From assembly GCA_903832085.1 (NCBI GenBank), contig CAIKZZ010000001.1:1-64000 (forward strand): a DNA stretch of 64,000 nt. Direction: 5' to 3'. This document shows positions 44,455 through 53,087 of this stretch, piece after piece. The notes under the pieces are model-generated. The model was not told where the DNA came from, did not search any database, and worked only from the letters and a program-made list of their open reading frames with translations. The stretch comes from an uncultured Pseudomonadota bacterium. GTDB lineage: Bacteria; Pseudomonadota; Gammaproteobacteria; Steroidobacterales; Steroidobacteraceae. Both the position numbers and the translations under genes were made by a program. Positions within the stretch are counted from its first letter, which is position 1. The number at the start of each line of letters is the position of its first letter.

Positions 44455-44703
44455 TTAAAGCTTCAGGTCAGTGGCGACGTCCCAGCCCACGCTCACCTTG
44501 TCAGCCCATAGCTTGTACTGTGCATAGTCGTGCAGCTTATGGGTAATCGCCGAGTGACGCCGGCTGGTGACCACCTCAGCAACTACAATGCCGGATGCTA
44601 ATGGTTGGGGGGCAACCACTACCGCCGAATCTGCATGGGATGCATTGCGGTCAATCCGACCGCCGCGCGCTTTAGAACGATTAAGGACTTTCATGGTTAC
44701 CAC
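44455..44703 (-). CDS. Small hypothetical protein
   Basis: An 82-residue frame starting at GTG 44703 (or ATG 44694, 79 residues), soluble and moderately basic at its N-terminus (KVLNRSKARGGR). No domain is recognised. There is no Shine-Dalgarno sequence, but TATGAC ends five bases before the GTG, like other gene starts here. It lies alone between ppnN and htpG on their strand. It may be a real leaderless gene or chance. Confidence 0.42.
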   Translation of the reverse strand: MVTMKVLNRSKARGGRIDRNASHADSAVVVAPQPLASGIVVAEVVTSRRHSAITHKLHDYAQYKLWADKVSVGWDVATDLKL

Positions 44704-44793
44704 GAGCTGTCATAGAGCCACTAGTGTCCTAGTTCGGCTCTATTTCTACCGGACTTACGTCACAGCTTTGCTATTCCTAGCCCGCGAACAACC

Positions 44794-46185
44794 TTAGACC
44801 ATGACCCGATACACGGGGCGATAGACCCCTGATAGCTTCATGCGCCCTTCGGCAACAAATGACGCAAGCAGATCATCTAAGGCGCGCATCAGATCAGACT
44901 CACCATGAATCTGGAAAGGACCTTTGGCGACGATCTGGTGAATACCGTGCTCTTTAATGTTACCCGACACGACTGCCGAAAACGCGCGGCGTAGATTCGC
45001 CGCCAGCAGATGAAGCGGCTGATCCCGGGTAAGGTTTAATGCGGCAACGTTTTCATGTGTTACTTCGAATGGCTGCTGAAAATCAGCCGGGATTTTCAAG
45101 GTCCAGTTAAAGTGACACGACTCACTAGCGCTTCTGAATTCTGCATCCGCACAATGCATAGCACTATTCATAGTCCGTGCAACCTCGGCTGGATCATTGA
45201 TAATAATGCGGTACTTTTCCTGCGTCGCAACACCTAAGGTCAGGCCAATAAACGTATCAATCCGACTTAACCAGTCGGCTGAGCCCTGCGGCCCGGTAAG
45301 GACGAGCGGTAAATTCTGCGCAGCATTCGCCGGCTCGAGCAATATACCCAACAGATACAGCAATTCCTCAGCAGTCCCAGGACCACCCGGAAAGACAACA
45401 ATGCCGTGCGCCAGCCTAACGAAGGCCTCTAAACGCTTTTCAATGTCAGGCATGATCACTAGGTGATTAACAATTGGGTTTGGTGACTCAGCAGCGAGTA
45501 TGCCCGGCTCCGATATCCCTATATAACGACCACCATGGATACGCTGTTTTGCATGCCCGATCGTAGCCCCTTTCATTGGCCCTTTCATGGCACCCGGACC
45601 ACAGCCTGTGCATACATTCAAAGACCGCAAACCAAGCTCATAGCCCACAAGCTTGGTGTACTCATATTCTGATCGTGAAATCGAGTGCCCACCCCAGCAA
45701 ACGACTAAGTCCACACGATTATCCGAGGCAATGATTCCCGCATTTCGTAAAATACAGAACACAGCGTTCGAAATCCCTACCGCATCATGCAAATCAAAGC
45801 GCCCGCTCTCCATAATCTCGTTAGCAACATAGACAATGTCGCGCAACACGGCGAATAGATGCTCGCGTATCCCACGTATCATCTGCCCATCTACAAATGC
45901 GTGAGCCGGCGCGTTTTCTACCTCGAGGCTAATGCCAGATGCTTCCCGCAAGATACGAATCTCAAAAGATGCATATTTGGAAAGCAGTTCGGTAGGGTCG
46001 TCCGTTGGGCTGCCGGCATTCAGAATCGCGAGCGCACAGCGCCGGAAAAGGGAATAAAGCCCCTTTTGCCCTCGATCAAGTAGCTGCTCGATCTCTTGCT
46101 GGGAGAGCCTGCCCAAGCTTCCATGTGGAGCGACTGCTGCATTAACAAACTCTTCAGATCGTATGGTGCCTATCGCGTCAGTCAC
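44794..46185 (-). CDS. ppnN: Pyrimidine/purine nucleotide 5'-monophosphate nucleosidase PpnN (YgdH)
   Basis: Splits nucleoside monophosphates into base and ribose-5-phosphate; the E. coli enzyme is activated by (p)ppGpp. It has 463 residues from the GTG at 46185, close to E. coli PpnN (454). LOG-family motifs are present: NVCTGCGPGAMKGPMKGATI and VFPGGPGTAEELLYLLGIL. The GTG overlaps the stop of the L,D-transpeptidase gene (GTGA); an upstream ATG at 46227 would add 14 residues and a longer overlap. Confidence 0.94.
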   Translation of the reverse strand: MTDAIGTIRSEEFVNAAVAPHGSLGRLSQQEIEQLLDRGQKGLYSLFRRCALAILNAGSPTDDPTELLSKYASFEIRILREASGISLEVENAPAHAFVDGQMIRGIREHLFAVLRDIVYVANEIMESGRFDLHDAVGISNAVFCILRNAGIIASDNRVDLVVCWGGHSISRSEYEYTKLVGYELGLRSLNVCTGCGPGAMKGPMKGATIGHAKQRIHGGRYIGISEPGILAAESPNPIVNHLVIMPDIEKRLEAFVRLAHGIVVFPGGPGTAEELLYLLGILLEPANAAQNLPLVLTGPQGSADWLSRIDTFIGLTLGVATQEKYRIIINDPAEVARTMNSAMHCADAEFRSASESCHFNWTLKIPADFQQPFEVTHENVAALNLTRDQPLHLLAANLRRAFSAVVSGNIKEHGIHQIVAKGPFQIHGESDLMRALDDLLASFVAEGRMKLSGVYRPVYRVMV

Positions 46186-46736
46186 GGGCGGATTTCGATC
46201 GGTGTGTTGTCGTGTGTCAACAACCATACTTCGAGCATATCGTCATTATTAAGCGCAATACATCCATCTGTCCAATCAGAGATGCGATAGTACGCAGCGC
46301 TACGATGCAGCACGTTTGGCAGACCATGGATCATAATCGCACCACCTGGCGCCCACCGATGCCGGTGAGCATTCTCCTGATCACGCTCATTCGGATAACT
46401 CACGTGCAATGATAAGAAATATTCACTTGATGCATTACGTAAGTCGAGGACATAACTGCCTTCTGGCGTCCGGTAGTCTCCCTCTTTTTCTTTACGACCG
46501 TATGGATTTAAACCAAGAGCCACTTTATACGTTTTAAAAGGCTGTCCGTCGCGTAGCAAGTACAAACGCCGTTCGTTTTTTACGACTAGCACAGAATCTG
46601 CAGATCGCCACGCATCGCCACTAGCAAAAGCTTTTTGCAGCGGCAGTCCATTAAAAATTAACGCAACGCCTACCGATACAAAAAGTGACCGTAGCAGTGA
46701 CCGTAGCAAAGGGTCGCGTGAAAGGGCTAATGTCAT
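46182..46736 (-). CDS. L,D-transpeptidase (YkuD) family protein
   Basis: An envelope enzyme of 184 residues. An N-terminal hydrophobic segment (about 12-36) acts as signal or anchor. The YkuD domain at about 45-184 contains VLVVKNERRLYLLRDGQPF, YRTPEGSYVLD, IMIHGLP and the catalytic cysteine in DWTDGCIALNN. It may form 3-3 cross-links or attach lipoproteins. It starts one base inside the upstream lipoprotein stop (TAATG). A 12-bp tandem duplication (46684-46707) repeats LLRS in its signal region. Confidence 0.9.
   Translation of the reverse strand: MTLALSRDPLLRSLLRSLFVSVGVALIFNGLPLQKAFASGDAWRSADSVLVVKNERRLYLLRDGQPFKTYKVALGLNPYGRKEKEGDYRTPEGSYVLDLRNASSEYFLSLHVSYPNERDQENAHRHRWAPGGAIMIHGLPNVLHRSAAYYRISDWTDGCIALNNDDMLEVWLLTHDNTPIEIRP
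46684..46707. repeat. In-frame 12-bp tandem duplication in the L,D-transpeptidase signal region
   Basis: AGTGACCGTAGC is present twice in succession and encodes LLRS-LLRS on the minus strand. It is the second 12-bp duplication in the window. Confidence 0.85.
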
Positions 46737-47155
46737 TATTTAAGCGTGCGGATACTAATGGACTCGCAGTCCTTGTTGCCTGGCTTGATCGCAGCCGCAA
46801 GACGGTAATGACCACCAGCAGAAAACTCTGCTGGAATCTCAAATCGACTCGTTGTACTTGGACCGTCCATGATGCAGTCGACTAACAATAAGTGCTTTCC
46901 TGGCTCGACTGAGGCACGATAATGCCCAAAGCCAACAACTGTCTCGTCCACTTTGCGTAACACCACCCGATATGGCAGTCCTGCCGTAATTAGTGGCGCG
47001 CCTTCAATAACAGCAAGATCAGTTGCTGGCTGCAAGGGGCCCTTATAGGCTCGCTGCGTTGCACAGCCAACAAGTGATCCAGCGACCATGGCGAGACCGA
47101 GCCATCGCGTCATACACGCTGCGCTGGCAATAATGTTCACGAGCGTGGGTCGCAT
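46736..47155 (-). CDS. Small hypothetical lipoprotein
   Basis: A 139-residue predicted lipoprotein with lipobox SLVGC (Cys31 from this start, Cys17 from the ATG at 47113). The mature part is beta-rich (VGFGHYRASVEPGKHLLLVD) with two cysteines (VDCIMDG, KDCESIS) that could form a disulfide. It resembles uncharacterised proteins whose fold suggests binding of a small ligand or protein. It sits between mltD, which its start overlaps by 19 bases, and the L,D-transpeptidase gene, so a cell-wall role is likely. Confidence 0.75.
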   Translation of the reverse strand: MRPTLVNIIASAACMTRWLGLAMVAGSLVGCATQRAYKGPLQPATDLAVIEGAPLITAGLPYRVVLRKVDETVVGFGHYRASVEPGKHLLLVDCIMDGPSTTSRFEIPAEFSAGGHYRLAAAIKPGNKDCESISIRTLK

Positions 47156-48543
47156 GAGGCGCCATCATCACATTTGTGGGAATCTGCAGTGTTACATGCA
47201 GTCAGTGCTGCGCTATCGCAGCTCTGCGCTGAGCCACTTTGGCGCGCTGGTGTAGACGTCGGTAATTTTAATAACGTTCCCGCTTTGAGCTGAGCGCTAG
47301 GCTTCAGGCGGTTTAGTTCTCGCAAGTCGCTAACAGAGGTGTGGGCACTTAAGGCGATTTTTTCTAAGGTTTCCCCACGGCGTACTCTGTGGGTGGCGCC
47401 TACCACCGCATGCTCTGTGCTGACGAGTGTCGGCACACGCAGCTCAAAGCCTTCTGGAACCGCACGCTTTCCTGTCCATATTGGGTCCATCAAAGAAGCA
47501 TTAAGGCTTTTAAGCACATCTCGGTCAGTGTGGAGCGAGCGCTCTAGTGTAGTCATTTGGGTGCGGCGCTGCAGCGTAAGGGTATGACTCGTATCCGTTG
47601 GTGCTTTTGCAATTTGCCCAAAATATTTGTCGTAGTTCTTGCTGATCTCCAGAGCAGCGAGGAAGGAGACGTAAAAATTCCGCGAGGCGAAACCAAAGGT
47701 TTCGCTCTTATACCCGCGCAGAATAGTCACTATATTATCGGTACCAAGCTGCTCTTTAGCTCTGCGCATGCCACCCGCACCGTGATTGTAGGCAGTCAGA
47801 GCAAGAGGCCATGAGCCAAGCACAGAATAGTTCATATTAAGAAAGTGCGCTGCCGCGATAGTGGATTTATATGGATCCAGACGCTCATCAACTACATTGT
47901 CGATACGCAGCCAGCGCCGGCCGGTTGATCGCATAAACTGCCACAAGCCAGCAGCGCCAACTTTTGAGTAGGCGCGTGGGTTAAAAGAGGACTCCACATG
48001 GGGCAGTACGGCAAGCTCCGGAGGCAGACCTTCTTTTTTAAGTGTTTTCTCAACATGCTCTTGCCACGCGCCGGAACGTATCAAGCCTTCTTTAAAACGA
48101 TCCGCCTGACCAAGCTGGAAGCGAATGTGATCAGCCGCCTCTCGCAATGCTTCGGAACTAACATTTGCAGGAAATAGGCTTAAAACGCGCTGCTCTTCCG
48201 CCGTCAAGTCCGCCTGAGTAGACGCCGCCAACGACTTTAAGATGCGCTCATACTTGCCGCGCGCGCTATCAACCACCGTGGCCCGATCGTGAGGCGTGGA
48301 CCCCGGTACAAACGCGATCTCCTCATAGACCACATCAAGGCGACGATCATCGTGTAGCAAACCACCCTGAGTCGTTACTTTCGAATAAATGCGCTCCCAA
48401 AACTGAACGTCAGGCTCAAGCTCAGGGGGGCGTGGGAAGTCGGTGTGTGCGGCAATCGCTGAGGGCGCCACTTGCAGAAACAGGATTCCACAAAGAGCTG
48501 CCAAGCATCCGAAAAATCGGGAAGACTGCGCACCAAAACCCAT
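47137..48543 (-). CDS. mltD: Membrane-bound lytic murein transglycosylase D, LysM-containing
   Basis: Cleaves glycan strands with formation of 1,6-anhydro ends, the substrates of the AmpD recycling route. It has 468 residues. A signal peptide (about 1-30, ending SAIAA) has no lipobox. The SLT domain carries the catalytic Glu in PHVESSFNPRAYSKVGAAG and AYNHGAGGMRRA. One LysM domain (HRVRRGETLEKIALSAHTSV) is at about 400-445, and the tail is cysteine-rich. The ATG at 48543 has GAGGTG five bases upstream. Confidence 0.93.
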   Translation of the reverse strand: MGFGAQSSRFFGCLAALCGILFLQVAPSAIAAHTDFPRPPELEPDVQFWERIYSKVTTQGGLLHDDRRLDVVYEEIAFVPGSTPHDRATVVDSARGKYERILKSLAASTQADLTAEEQRVLSLFPANVSSEALREAADHIRFQLGQADRFKEGLIRSGAWQEHVEKTLKKEGLPPELAVLPHVESSFNPRAYSKVGAAGLWQFMRSTGRRWLRIDNVVDERLDPYKSTIAAAHFLNMNYSVLGSWPLALTAYNHGAGGMRRAKEQLGTDNIVTILRGYKSETFGFASRNFYVSFLAALEISKNYDKYFGQIAKAPTDTSHTLTLQRRTQMTTLERSLHTDRDVLKSLNASLMDPIWTGKRAVPEGFELRVPTLVSTEHAVVGATHRVRRGETLEKIALSAHTSVSDLRELNRLKPSAQLKAGTLLKLPTSTPARQSGSAQSCDSAALTACNTADSHKCDDGASCDPRS

Positions 48544-48806
48544 CCAGTCACCTCGCTGTACGCGCCAAGTCAAAGCGTTGGCTGCCGCCGGCGCCATTGT
48601 ACTGCGAAGTACGTCTGACGCGAGACATCTGTGCTTGAAACGGCGGCCTGGCCGAGAGAGACGGCTTACGTGGTAGGGAGCCGCCCTCCGGTACGCACAT
48701 CACATAATCTACCGTGCACGGTTCACAAAATAAGCATTTCGCCGCATATGACCAGATTGGGTGGCGTACGGTCGAGTTCACGCATTACTTAACCCGAGCA
48801 AAGACC
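48544..48806. other. Divergent region between mltD and a hypothetical gene
   Basis: About 263 bases. A minus-strand TACAAT (48596-48601) is a possible mltD -10. GGCGGC/GCCGCC inverted repeats lie near 48638 and 48680 on the plus strand, and a small GTAC..GTAC hairpin near 48600-48615. No gene is seen. Confidence 0.35.
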
Positions 48807-49199
48807 ATGTCAAAGTTAAAATCTGAGGAAAATAGCCCTAAGAACGAGTCTCCACTCACGGGACGCGTCAATTTTGATGAGCGGGGCAATGCGGTTTGGG
48901 AATGGGCAATCCAGACAGGCAAATTTGATCGCAACGCATCCACACAGCGAGTTAAAGTCCTAACGGAGGTCCCCACAGGCTTAGCGCTTCGGGAAATAGC
49001 TGAAGCGGAAAGCAAACGGCTTGTCGGAAAACGTAACCTGGGGGGGCAACGCCCGTACCAGCATTCGACTGAGGCGGCGGAACGCGCGCCAAAACCGACC
49101 GGCTTTAATCCCTACGAGCACGCGCCAGCCACTCGCCGTCCAGATATCGTCGATTTTACGCTAGAGCCTACCTCCCCTAAGCGCACACCCAAGTCGTAA
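48807..49199 (+). CDS. Conserved hypothetical protein
   Basis: A 130-residue hydrophilic, probably disordered protein. The best-ordered stretch is GRVNFDERGNAVWEWAIQTG near residue 19, a motif seen in uncharacterised beta- and gammaproteobacterial proteins. The C-terminus is rich in proline, basic residues and threonine. No membrane segment or signal peptide. The ribosome site is weak (GAGCAAAG). I do not recognise a function. Confidence 0.7.
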   Translation: MSKLKSEENSPKNESPLTGRVNFDERGNAVWEWAIQTGKFDRNASTQRVKVLTEVPTGLALREIAEAESKRLVGKRNLGGQRPYQHSTEAAERAPKPTGFNPYEHAPATRRPDIVDFTLEPTSPKRTPKS

Positions 49200-49262
49200 G
49201 GCCTAGGCACAAGCATCTAGCGGTATATCCGCACTTAAACTTTAGGGCACCCCTACATCAGC

Positions 49263-49268
49263 TATGAT
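49263..49268 (+). promoter_or_regulatory. Candidate -10 element of the DUF2721 gene, leaderless geometry
   Basis: TATGAT ends five bases before the GTG at 49274. The -35 is weak (CTTTAG, 17 bases upstream). Confidence 0.4.
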
Positions 49269-49273
49269 GAGGC

Positions 49274-49732
49274 GTGGTTCCTGAAAGCACGCTCACTGAC
49301 GTCACTAATATTGCCCACACCATCCAGCTGGCCGTGGCTCCAGTCTTTTTGCTTTCCGGGGTCGGCGTGTTGCTTGGCGTACTCACTAACCGGCTTGCGC
49401 GCGTTGTCGATCGCGCCCGTCCTCTGGAAGAACGTCACCATCGGGCATCTGGCGCTGAGGCACTGGACCTGAAGAGCCAATTACAATCGGTAAGCCGACG
49501 CGCACGACTCATGAACACGGCCATCGCACTCAGCACTTGCTGCGCACTATTGGTCTCAGTAGTCGTTGGAATGCTGTTTGCAAGCGCGTTCGTGCACTTC
49601 AACCTGGCACTGCCCGTTGCTGGCTTATTTATACTTGCAATGCTATCTCTGGTGGGTGCGCTCGTCGCATTTCTACTTGAAGTGCGCCTCGCAACCCGAA
49701 CTTTACGTATCGGCCCAAAAGAACCCGGATAA
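49274..49732 (+). CDS. DUF2721 family membrane protein
   Basis: A 152-residue protein with three predicted membrane helices (about 18-38, 85-105, 112-135). The family mark is AVAPVFLLSGVGVLLGVLTN followed by RLARVVDRAR. Function unknown. The GTG has AGG only one base away, which is too close to act well, while a -10-like TATGAT lies five bases upstream. It ends at a bidirectional terminator. Confidence 0.85.
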   Translation: MVPESTLTDVTNIAHTIQLAVAPVFLLSGVGVLLGVLTNRLARVVDRARPLEERHHRASGAEALDLKSQLQSVSRRARLMNTAIALSTCCALLVSVVVGMLFASAFVHFNLALPVAGLFILAMLSLVGALVAFLLEVRLATRTLRIGPKEPG

Positions 49733-49751
49733 CTCGCATCAGCCTTCAAAC

Positions 49752-49783
49752 AAAAAGGGCTGCTTTAATAGCAGCCCTTTTTT
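49752..49783. terminator. Bidirectional rho-independent terminator
   Basis: GGGCTGCT (49757-49764) pairs with AGCAGCCC (49770-49777), flanked by AAAAA on the left and TTTTTT on the right. It separates the DUF2721 gene from the convergent nrdJ unit and should stop both. Confidence 0.93.
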
Positions 49784-49819
49784 AATTAGACATCAAACCT
49801 GTGCCAGCGCACTAGTCGC

Positions 49820-50536
49820 TCAACCGCACTTTGAATCCCCGCAGTTAAGACACGTCATACAGCCGTCCATCATCACCACGGCAGCGGTACTGCACTTCGC
49901 GCATAATTGCGCTCCCTCAGGAAAATGCCCACGCGAGAAGGCGTCTTGTTGCTTGTTGCGTGATTCAAACTCAGTACGCTTTTCATCAATCAACTTACGA
50001 CGATGCACGTCGAGTTCAGGGCGCGGCATCAACCCAATCGTCTGCAGATGCTTCTCAATGACATAGCCAAGCTCAGCGATGATCGATGGCATGAACTTGC
50101 CGCCCGGCTGCCAATAACCACCTCGCGGATCAAAAACGGCCTTCAGCTCATCCACAAGGAAGGTCACGTCACCACCCTTACGGAACACTGCTGAAATAAT
50201 CCGCGTAAGAGCAACTATCCACTGAAAATGATCTAGATTCTTGGAGTTAATAAAAACTTCAAACGGCCGGCGTTGCTCATGCTCCGTGCCTTCATTTAAC
50301 ACAATGTCATTAATCGTGACATACATGGCGTGATCTGACACAGGTGTCTTGATCTTGTATGTCGAACCGATCAGAACTTCCGGACGCTCGAGTTTCTCGT
50401 GCATCCAAATGACTTTGCCGCCATCTTTACGTAATTCAGCGACGCCAGCCCGGCGCTCTTCTGCCGACTTTGCTTCGGCCGGATCCACCGGCTTGTCAAC
50501 ACGGAATTTCGTAATGCGCTTTTCAATCTTAATCAT
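49820..50536 (-). CDS. nrdJb: Adenosylcobalamin-dependent ribonucleotide reductase, small part (NrdJb)
   Basis: The C-terminal portion of a class II ribonucleotide reductase carried on a separate gene, as in Pseudomonas. It has 238 residues. It holds a TSCPD-type region (FEVFINSKNLDHFQWIVALT, ISAVFRKGGD) and a C-terminal Cys cluster (AQLCAKCSTA, CMTCLNCGDSKCG) of the kind that binds zinc and passes electrons to the active site. It begins one base after nrdJa. Confidence 0.93.
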   Translation of the reverse strand: MIKIEKRITKFRVDKPVDPAEAKSAEERRAGVAELRKDGGKVIWMHEKLERPEVLIGSTYKIKTPVSDHAMYVTINDIVLNEGTEHEQRRPFEVFINSKNLDHFQWIVALTRIISAVFRKGGDVTFLVDELKAVFDPRGGYWQPGGKFMPSIIAELGYVIEKHLQTIGLMPRPELDVHRRKLIDEKRTEFESRNKQQDAFSRGHFPEGAQLCAKCSTAAVVMMDGCMTCLNCGDSKCG

Positions 50537-50537
50537 G

Positions 50538-52682
50538 TCAGAATTTCCCGTAGTAGCCTTCTTTTAGCGCATCAAACAAATTTGCAGCCGAATGCTTTTC
50601 GCCGTCGTACTCAATTTCTTCATCGCCACGAACCTTAACCTCTTTACCATCGTCGAGCGTAAACACATAGGTCGTGTTCTTTAGATCTTCTTCTTTAACC
50701 AAGACGCCTTGGAAAGCTTCTGGATTGAAACGAAACGTAGTGCATCCTTTCAAGCCCTGCTCATAGGCATACAGGTAGATATCTTTAAACGCGTCGTACT
50801 TGAAATCGGTTGGCACATTGGCAGTTTTGGAAATGCTCGAGTCGATCCATTTCTGCGATGCCGCCTGAATGTCAACATGCTGCGCCGGGGTGATGCTATC
50901 CGCTGTAACAAAATACTCCGGCAGCATCTCATCAGCCTTCGTGCTGCCTGGCATTGCACGATTATTGACTAGCACACGGTATGCCAACAACTCGTATGAA
51001 TAAACGTCGACACGCTCTTTGGTCTTGCGTCCCTCGCGGATGACGTTACGAAAGTAATGGTGCGCAAATGATGGCTCAATGCCATTCGAAGCGTTATTCG
51101 CCAACGACAATGAGATAGTGCCTGTTGGCGCGATAGACGTATGGTGCGTGAACCGAGCGCCAACTTTGGCGAGATCCTCAACAAGCGCGGGCGCAACACT
51201 CGCCACCCGTTGCATATAGCGGCTATAGCGAGCATGCAAAATACGCCCAGGCACGCTTTGGCCAACCTTCCATCCGTCCTTCGCCATTTCTGGGCGCTGG
51301 CGCAGCATGACTTCAGTGACCGGAAACTCTTCGGTCATAATTGGTGCCGGCCCTTTTTCCTGCGCCAAGTCGAGAGCCGCTTCCCAGCCAGCAACAGCCA
51401 TTTCGCGCGATACGGCCTCGGTGAACTGAGTGGACTCCTTGGAGCCATAGGACATTCCGAGCATCGTGATGGTGGAACCTAGGCCCAGAAAACCCATGCC
51501 GTGACGACGCTTACGCATAATCTCGTTACGCTGCTGCTCGAGCGGCAATCCATTGATCTCAACGACGTTGTCGAGCATCCGAGTAAATACCTTCACTACG
51601 GCGCGGTACTCATCCCAATCAAATGCGGCATCTGCAGTGAACGGGTGAGTTACAAAACGCGTCAGGTTCACCGAACCCAACAAGCACGATCCATAAGGCG
51701 GCAGCGGCTGCTCACCGCATGGGTTGGTGGCACGAATATTTTCACACCACCAGTTATTGTTCATCTCATTGACGCGATCGATAAGAATAAAGCCCGGCTC
51801 GGCAAAGTCATAGGTGGACGTCATGATCACGTCCCACATACGGCGCGCTGGAAGTGTCTTGTACACTTTGCAACAGACCAATCCATCGTCGCGTGTCACA
51901 TAACTTTTCGATACCGGCCATTCACGCCAAATAAATTTGGTTGAATCGGACAGATCTGGTTTGTCTGCCTCGTATTCCTTAAGCAAAAGCGGAAAAGCCA
52001 ACTTCCATTCACGGTCTGCTTTAACGGCTTCTAAAAATTCATCCGTAATTAACAGCGATAGGTTGAACTGCCGTAAACGACCGTTCTCGCGCTTCGCGCG
52101 TACAAACTCCATTACATCGGGGTGACCAATATCAAAAGTCGCCATCTGTGCGCCGCGACGTCCACCAGCGGACGACACTGTGAAACACATTTTGTCGTAT
52201 ATATCCATGAAAGACAGCGGGCCTGATGTGTACGCACCAGCACCAGAAACGTACGCGCCGCGGGGCCGCAATGTCGAGAACTCATAGCCGATGCCACAAC
52301 CAGCTTTCAGCGTTAAGCCGGCCTCATGCACTTTGTTCAATATGTCGTCCATTGAATCCACAACGCTGCCGGATACGGTGCAGTTGATGGTGGACGTTGC
52401 GGGCTTGTGCTCAAGGGCTCCCGCATTCGAAATAATGCGCCCCGCTGGGATCGCGCCTTTGCGCAACGCCCACAAGAAGCGCTCATGCCACGCTTCGCGG
52501 CACTCGGTGCGCTCAACATCTGCCAATGCCCTCGCAACACGCATGTAGGTGTCGTCCATCGAGCCGTCGACGGGTGAACCATCTTTTGAGGTCAACCGGT
52601 ATTTTTTATCCCAAATATCAAGCGACGCTGCTTGAAATGGAATTGCACCATCGTTGGTATCGAGTTTGTAGGCGGTGCTCAT
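50538..52682 (-). CDS. nrdJa: Adenosylcobalamin-dependent ribonucleotide reductase, catalytic part (NrdJa)
   Basis: Reduces ribonucleotides to deoxyribonucleotides with a radical made from adenosylcobalamin, so it works with or without oxygen. It has 714 residues. Motifs: NCTVSGSVVDSMDDI and AGCGIGYEFSTLRP near the N-terminus, NPCGEQPLPPYGSCLLGSVN (active-site Cys and Glu), and APTGTISL. The ATG at 52682 has GGAG 11 bases upstream; the frame stays open for 64 codons further upstream, but conserved sequence begins after 52682. The promoter is at 52846-52874. Confidence 0.95.
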   Translation of the reverse strand: MSTAYKLDTNDGAIPFQAASLDIWDKKYRLTSKDGSPVDGSMDDTYMRVARALADVERTECREAWHERFLWALRKGAIPAGRIISNAGALEHKPATSTINCTVSGSVVDSMDDILNKVHEAGLTLKAGCGIGYEFSTLRPRGAYVSGAGAYTSGPLSFMDIYDKMCFTVSSAGGRRGAQMATFDIGHPDVMEFVRAKRENGRLRQFNLSLLITDEFLEAVKADREWKLAFPLLLKEYEADKPDLSDSTKFIWREWPVSKSYVTRDDGLVCCKVYKTLPARRMWDVIMTSTYDFAEPGFILIDRVNEMNNNWWCENIRATNPCGEQPLPPYGSCLLGSVNLTRFVTHPFTADAAFDWDEYRAVVKVFTRMLDNVVEINGLPLEQQRNEIMRKRRHGMGFLGLGSTITMLGMSYGSKESTQFTEAVSREMAVAGWEAALDLAQEKGPAPIMTEEFPVTEVMLRQRPEMAKDGWKVGQSVPGRILHARYSRYMQRVASVAPALVEDLAKVGARFTHHTSIAPTGTISLSLANNASNGIEPSFAHHYFRNVIREGRKTKERVDVYSYELLAYRVLVNNRAMPGSTKADEMLPEYFVTADSITPAQHVDIQAASQKWIDSSISKTANVPTDFKYDAFKDIYLYAYEQGLKGCTTFRFNPEAFQGVLVKEEDLKNTTYVFTLDDGKEVKVRGDEEIEYDGEKHSAANLFDALKEGYYGKF

Positions 52683-52819
52683 CTTAAAATGTCGCTCCAT
52701 TGAGCCAAAAATCGCGGCGAATCGGTCTGTAAAAGTCTGGGACACGCGCGCCAGATGCCCTGCATTACAGGTCATCGCGGCCTTCGCGATAACAACCAAA
52801 CCCTGACGCCCCCTGATTG

Positions 52820-52835
52820 ACACAACATCTTGTGT
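52820..52835. promoter_or_regulatory. NrdR box in the nrdJ promoter
   Basis: ACACAACATCTTGTGT matches 14 of 16 positions of the NrdR consensus (ACACWATATATWGTGT) and is a near-perfect palindrome. It lies just downstream of the predicted nrdJ -10, where a bound NrdR would block transcription. No second box is found at the usual three-turn distance. A weaker palindrome, ACACTAGATGTTGTAT (13 of 16), lies at 52997-53012. Confidence 0.7.
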
Positions 52836-52845
52836 CCAGTCGGCT

Positions 52846-52874
52846 ACGTTATTTTTCGCGAGGCTCAGAGTCAA
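52846..52874 (-). promoter_or_regulatory. nrdJ promoter
   Basis: On the minus strand TTGACT (52869-52874), 17 bases, TAACGT (52846-52851). The -35 is good and the -10 is weak. It would give a 5' leader of about 155 bases before the nrdJa ATG. Confidence 0.5.
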
Positions 52875-53040
52875 GCCTTTCTTGCGCTATTAATAACTTT
52901 ATATTTTGTTAGAAAAAACAACATGTTACATTTTTATTAAGCTAAAATATGGAATGCATGCCTAGAGAATTACGTCAATAGTCGTCATAAATCACAACAC
53001 TAGATGTTGTATCCACCGAAAAACCGACTCGATACACCGG

Positions 53041-53060
53041 TCATCCACAGTTTATCCACC
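53041..53060 (+). promoter_or_regulatory. Pair of DnaA-box-like 9-mers
   Basis: TCATCCACA and TTATCCACC stand two bases apart, each one mismatch from TTATCCACA. A third, weaker copy (GTATCCACC) is at 53009-53017. They lie between the nrdJ and hsp20 promoters. Confidence 0.4.
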
Positions 53061-53087
53061 GTCTGCGCATTGGCCGGGGCCACAATC

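Noticed and set aside
52683-52874. N-terminal extension of NrdJa by 64 codons
   Set aside because: The stretch contains the NrdR box and lies downstream of the promoter; family sequence begins after 52682.
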